NCBI GenBank assembly: GCA_027621615.1
Contig: JAQCBC010000041.1
Span: 1-7,077, forward strand
DNA: 7,077 bases
Direction: 5' to 3'
From: a bacterium
GTDB lineage: Bacteria; Margulisbacteria; Marinamargulisbacteria; UBA6595
The translations under genes were made by a program, and so were the position numbers. Positions 5,086 to 7,077 of this stretch are shown piece by piece (position 1 is the first letter of the stretch; every line of letters starts with the position of its first letter). Below the pieces are notes generated by a model. That model saw only the letters and a program-made list of their open reading frames with translations. It made no database searches and had not been told where the DNA came from.

Positions 5086-6606
5086 ATGGCTTTATCCAAA
5101 ACCTTGGGCACAACATTATCCGGCATTGACGCCATACCTATTGTTATTGAAATTGACGCCCACAACGGGCTGCCTGGCGAAACCATTGTTGGCTTGCCCG
5201 ATACCGTTGTTAAAGAAAGCCGTATTCGCATTCGATCCGCCATCAAACAGTCTCAGTTTAAGTACCCGCTGCAAGCCTATACGATTAACTTGGCCCCGGC
5301 TGAGATTAAAAAAGAGGGCCCTTTACTTGATTTGCCAATTGCCATGGGAATTTTACAAGCCACCGGCCAACTGCCTGCCGATGAAGCCTCGTTGTTTGTG
5401 GGTGAGCTAAGCCTAGGGGGCGCGCTTCGGCCCGTTCATGGCATTGTCTCCATTTGCGATATGGCCAAAGCCAACAAAATTGCCCGTGTCTTTGTCCCCG
5501 CCGACAATTACCACGAAGCCGCCTTGATTAAAGGCATTCACATTATTCCCATTCAAAGCATCATGGATGTGTGCGAATACTACCAAACCGGAACTGTCCC
5601 TCAGCAGCCCCCTAAACCCACGCGTTTGGTTGCCAGTATCACCCCTCTAGACTATGCCGATGTTCGGGGCCAACACATGGGCAAACGCGCCTGTGAATTG
5701 GCTGCTGCTGGCCGACACAATATTTTATTCATTGGGCCTCCCGGATCGGGTAAGACCATGTTAGCCAAACGATTGCCCAGCATTTTGCCCAAGCTGACGC
5801 ACGATGAATCCATTGACGTGTATAAACTCATGAGTATATCCCGGCACAAACTCGATGGGGATACGCCCAGTCAAGACCGGCCGTTCCGGGACCCCCACCA
5901 CACCATTTCCTATGCGGGCATGGTGGGCGGCGGCCGTTCCCCACGCCCCGGAGAAATTAGCCTTGCCCACCACGGCATTTTGTTTTTAGACGAACTGCCA
6001 GAATTTCAACGCCCAGTCTTAGAAGCCCTGCGCCAACCATTAGAATCTCAGTCTATTACCGTATCTCGGGCCAATTTTTCACTAAACTACCCCGCCAATT
6101 TTATGCTTGTGGGCGCCATGAACCCCTGCCCATGCGGCTACTGGGGCGATACCAAACAATCGTGTACCTGCCCCGAATACAAACGCAAATGGTATTATCA
6201 AAAACTATCCGGCCCCTTGCTAGACCGCATTGACATTATTTGTACCATTCCACGACCCGATCAGGCGGCACTCATTAACCAACAAACCAGCTCTGATGAT
6301 CAGACATCTGCCGTCATTAAACAGCGTGTCGAATCCGCCATTCAGCGACAACACAACCGTCTCCCAGCTGCCAATGACCCCTGGCAAAATGCACATCGCA
6401 GCATTCAAGCGGAGTGCTTCGCACTCAACGATAGCTGCCAACAACTCATGCACCATATTATGGACAAAGGGCTGCTAACCGGACGGACATTTGCGAAGTT
6501 AATTCGTGTCGCACGAACCATTGCCGACCTAGCCGATAGCGATACGATTGAAACCCAGCACATTACGGAAGCTCTACAATTTCGGCAGCTACAAACTATT
6601 ATTTAA
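5086..6606 (+). CDS. comM: ComM/YifB Mg-chelatase-like AAA+ ATPase
   Basis: ComM-family proteins are hexameric AAA+ motors that promote branch migration during integration of DNA taken up by natural transformation; YifB is the E. coli name. The 506-residue product is full length. A ChlI/Lon-protease-like N-terminal domain covers about 1-165 (GIDAIPIVIEID, then IVGLPDTVVKESR at 35-47). The AAA+ domain follows, with Walker A GPPGSGKT (217-224), Walker B ILFLDE (298-303), sensor-1 Asn346 and an Arg-finger candidate Arg381 in GPLLDRID. Four cysteines (348, 350, 360, 362) in NPCPCG and CTCPEY make the family's putative metal site. The C-terminal domain includes RVARTIADL (474-482) and ends at 506. 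All key motifs look intact, so it should be functional. ATG 5086 matches the family's usual N-terminus but has no Shine-Dalgarno; a promoter sits immediately upstream. The 3' end overlaps the convergent symporter gene by 8 bp. Confidence 0.96.
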   Translation: MALSKTLGTTLSGIDAIPIVIEIDAHNGLPGETIVGLPDTVVKESRIRIRSAIKQSQFKYPLQAYTINLAPAEIKKEGPLLDLPIAMGILQATGQLPADEASLFVGELSLGGALRPVHGIVSICDMAKANKIARVFVPADNYHEAALIKGIHIIPIQSIMDVCEYYQTGTVPQQPPKPTRLVASITPLDYADVRGQHMGKRACELAAAGRHNILFIGPPGSGKTMLAKRLPSILPKLTHDESIDVYKLMSISRHKLDGDTPSQDRPFRDPHHTISYAGMVGGGRSPRPGEISLAHHGILFLDELPEFQRPVLEALRQPLESQSITVSRANFSLNYPANFMLVGAMNPCPCGYWGDTKQSCTCPEYKRKWYYQKLSGPLLDRIDIICTIPRPDQAALINQQTSSDDQTSAVIKQRVESAIQRQHNRLPAANDPWQNAHRSIQAECFALNDSCQQLMHHIMDKGLLTGRTFAKLIRVARTIADLADSDTIETQHITEALQFRQLQTII

Positions 6607-7077
6607 AGCCAAGCTTGAGCTGTTCAAAATAACGCTTTGTCTCCGTTCGAACAACCGGAAACAGCATCAGCAACGCAATCCCATTTGGAATCACCATCAG
6701 CCCAATGGCCAAGTCCGATAAGCCCAAGACCACCGATAAGTTTAATACCGCACCCAAAAATACAACCCCAATAAACAACACCTTAAACACCGGAACAAAC
6801 CGCTTGCCAAATGTATACACAACCGCAGTTTCCCCATAATACGACCAGGTAATCAAGGTTGAATAGGCAAAAAACAAGACCGCAATCGCTAGAAAAATAG
6901 ACCCAAATCCCGTAAAAAAGTGGTCAAACGCCACCACCGTTAAATCAATACCGGATAACGATTGCACCCACATCAGTTCATCAATATGCCATGGCCGATC
7001 CGATTGAAATTCTACCCAAATGGGCCGATTCACCCGATCCGCCTGCCCCCATTGAGCCAAATCCAATACCACATAAT
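6599..7077 (-). CDS. Alanine/glycine:cation symporter (AGCS family), C-terminal part, runs off right edge
   Basis: An inner-membrane secondary transporter that would import alanine or glycine with Na+ or H+. Only the last 158 whole codons are present, about a third of a typical 450-550-residue member; the frame is still open at the right edge, so the GTG at 7072-7070 is internal. The diagnostic AGCS segment is clear: GFGSIFLAIAVLFFAYSTLI, then TWSYYGETAVVYTFG, with further helices around VLFIGVVFLGAVLNLSVVLG and LAIGLMVIPNGIALLMLF. The tail is short and charged (ETKRYFEQLKLGFK). Before the conserved block lies a polar stretch of about 35 residues rich in Trp, Asp and Arg (around AQWGQADRVNRPIWVEF), which seems longer than the loop usually found there. 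The gene is convergent with comM and ends in an 8-bp overlap. Substrate and coupling ion cannot be read from this fragment. Confidence 0.9.
   Translation of the reverse strand, partial: YVVLDLAQWGQADRVNRPIWVEFQSDRPWHIDELMWVQSLSGIDLTVVAFDHFFTGFGSIFLAIAVLFFAYSTLITWSYYGETAVVYTFGKRFVPVFKVLFIGVVFLGAVLNLSVVLGLSDLAIGLMVIPNGIALLMLFPVVRTETKRYFEQLKLGFK

Overview
The window looks like a stretch of a Gram-negative bacterial chromosome with roughly balanced base composition, densely packed with genes. Envelope features support this: a bitopic inner-membrane protein with tandem SPOR (septal peptidoglycan-binding) domains, a cyclophilin with an N-terminal export-like segment whose catalytic domain closely resembles E. 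coli PpiB, a ComM/YifB Mg-chelatase-like AAA+ protein, and an alanine/glycine:cation symporter. A member of the Pseudomonadota, possibly a gammaproteobacterium, is my inference; no rRNA or other marker fixes it.

Layout. Bases 1-591 (minus strand) are the 5' part of a family-2-type glycosyltransferase that runs off the left edge. It is divergent from a plus-strand run starting near 624: an HppA-family membrane pyrophosphatase homologue (624-2669), triose-phosphate isomerase (2666-3451), a cyclophilin peptidyl-prolyl isomerase (3448-4026) and a triple-SPOR membrane protein (4032-5036). The first three are linked by ATGA stop/start overlaps and the fourth follows after 5 bp, so this is very probably one operon. 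comM (5086-6606) follows after 49 bp and has its own sigma70-like promoter, placed so that the transcript would be leaderless or nearly so. On the minus strand, the 3' end of an AGCS symporter gene (6599-7077, running off the right edge) converges on comM, and the two genes overlap by 8 bp.

The genes do not form an obvious single pathway: TPI is glycolytic, the cyclophilin folds proteins, the SPOR protein probably acts at the division septum, and ComM acts in DNA branch migration during transformation. The most interesting item is the pyrophosphatase homologue. It keeps the fold-wide pattern and the C-terminal DxxxDxxKD motif, but lacks several family-invariant active-site residues, including one of the two aspartates that activate the attacking water. 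It is nevertheless a full-length open frame translationally coupled to tpiA, which points to a repurposed protein rather than a decaying pseudogene. I found no mobile elements, CRISPR arrays, tRNA or rRNA genes, and no gene-free stretch longer than 50 bp.
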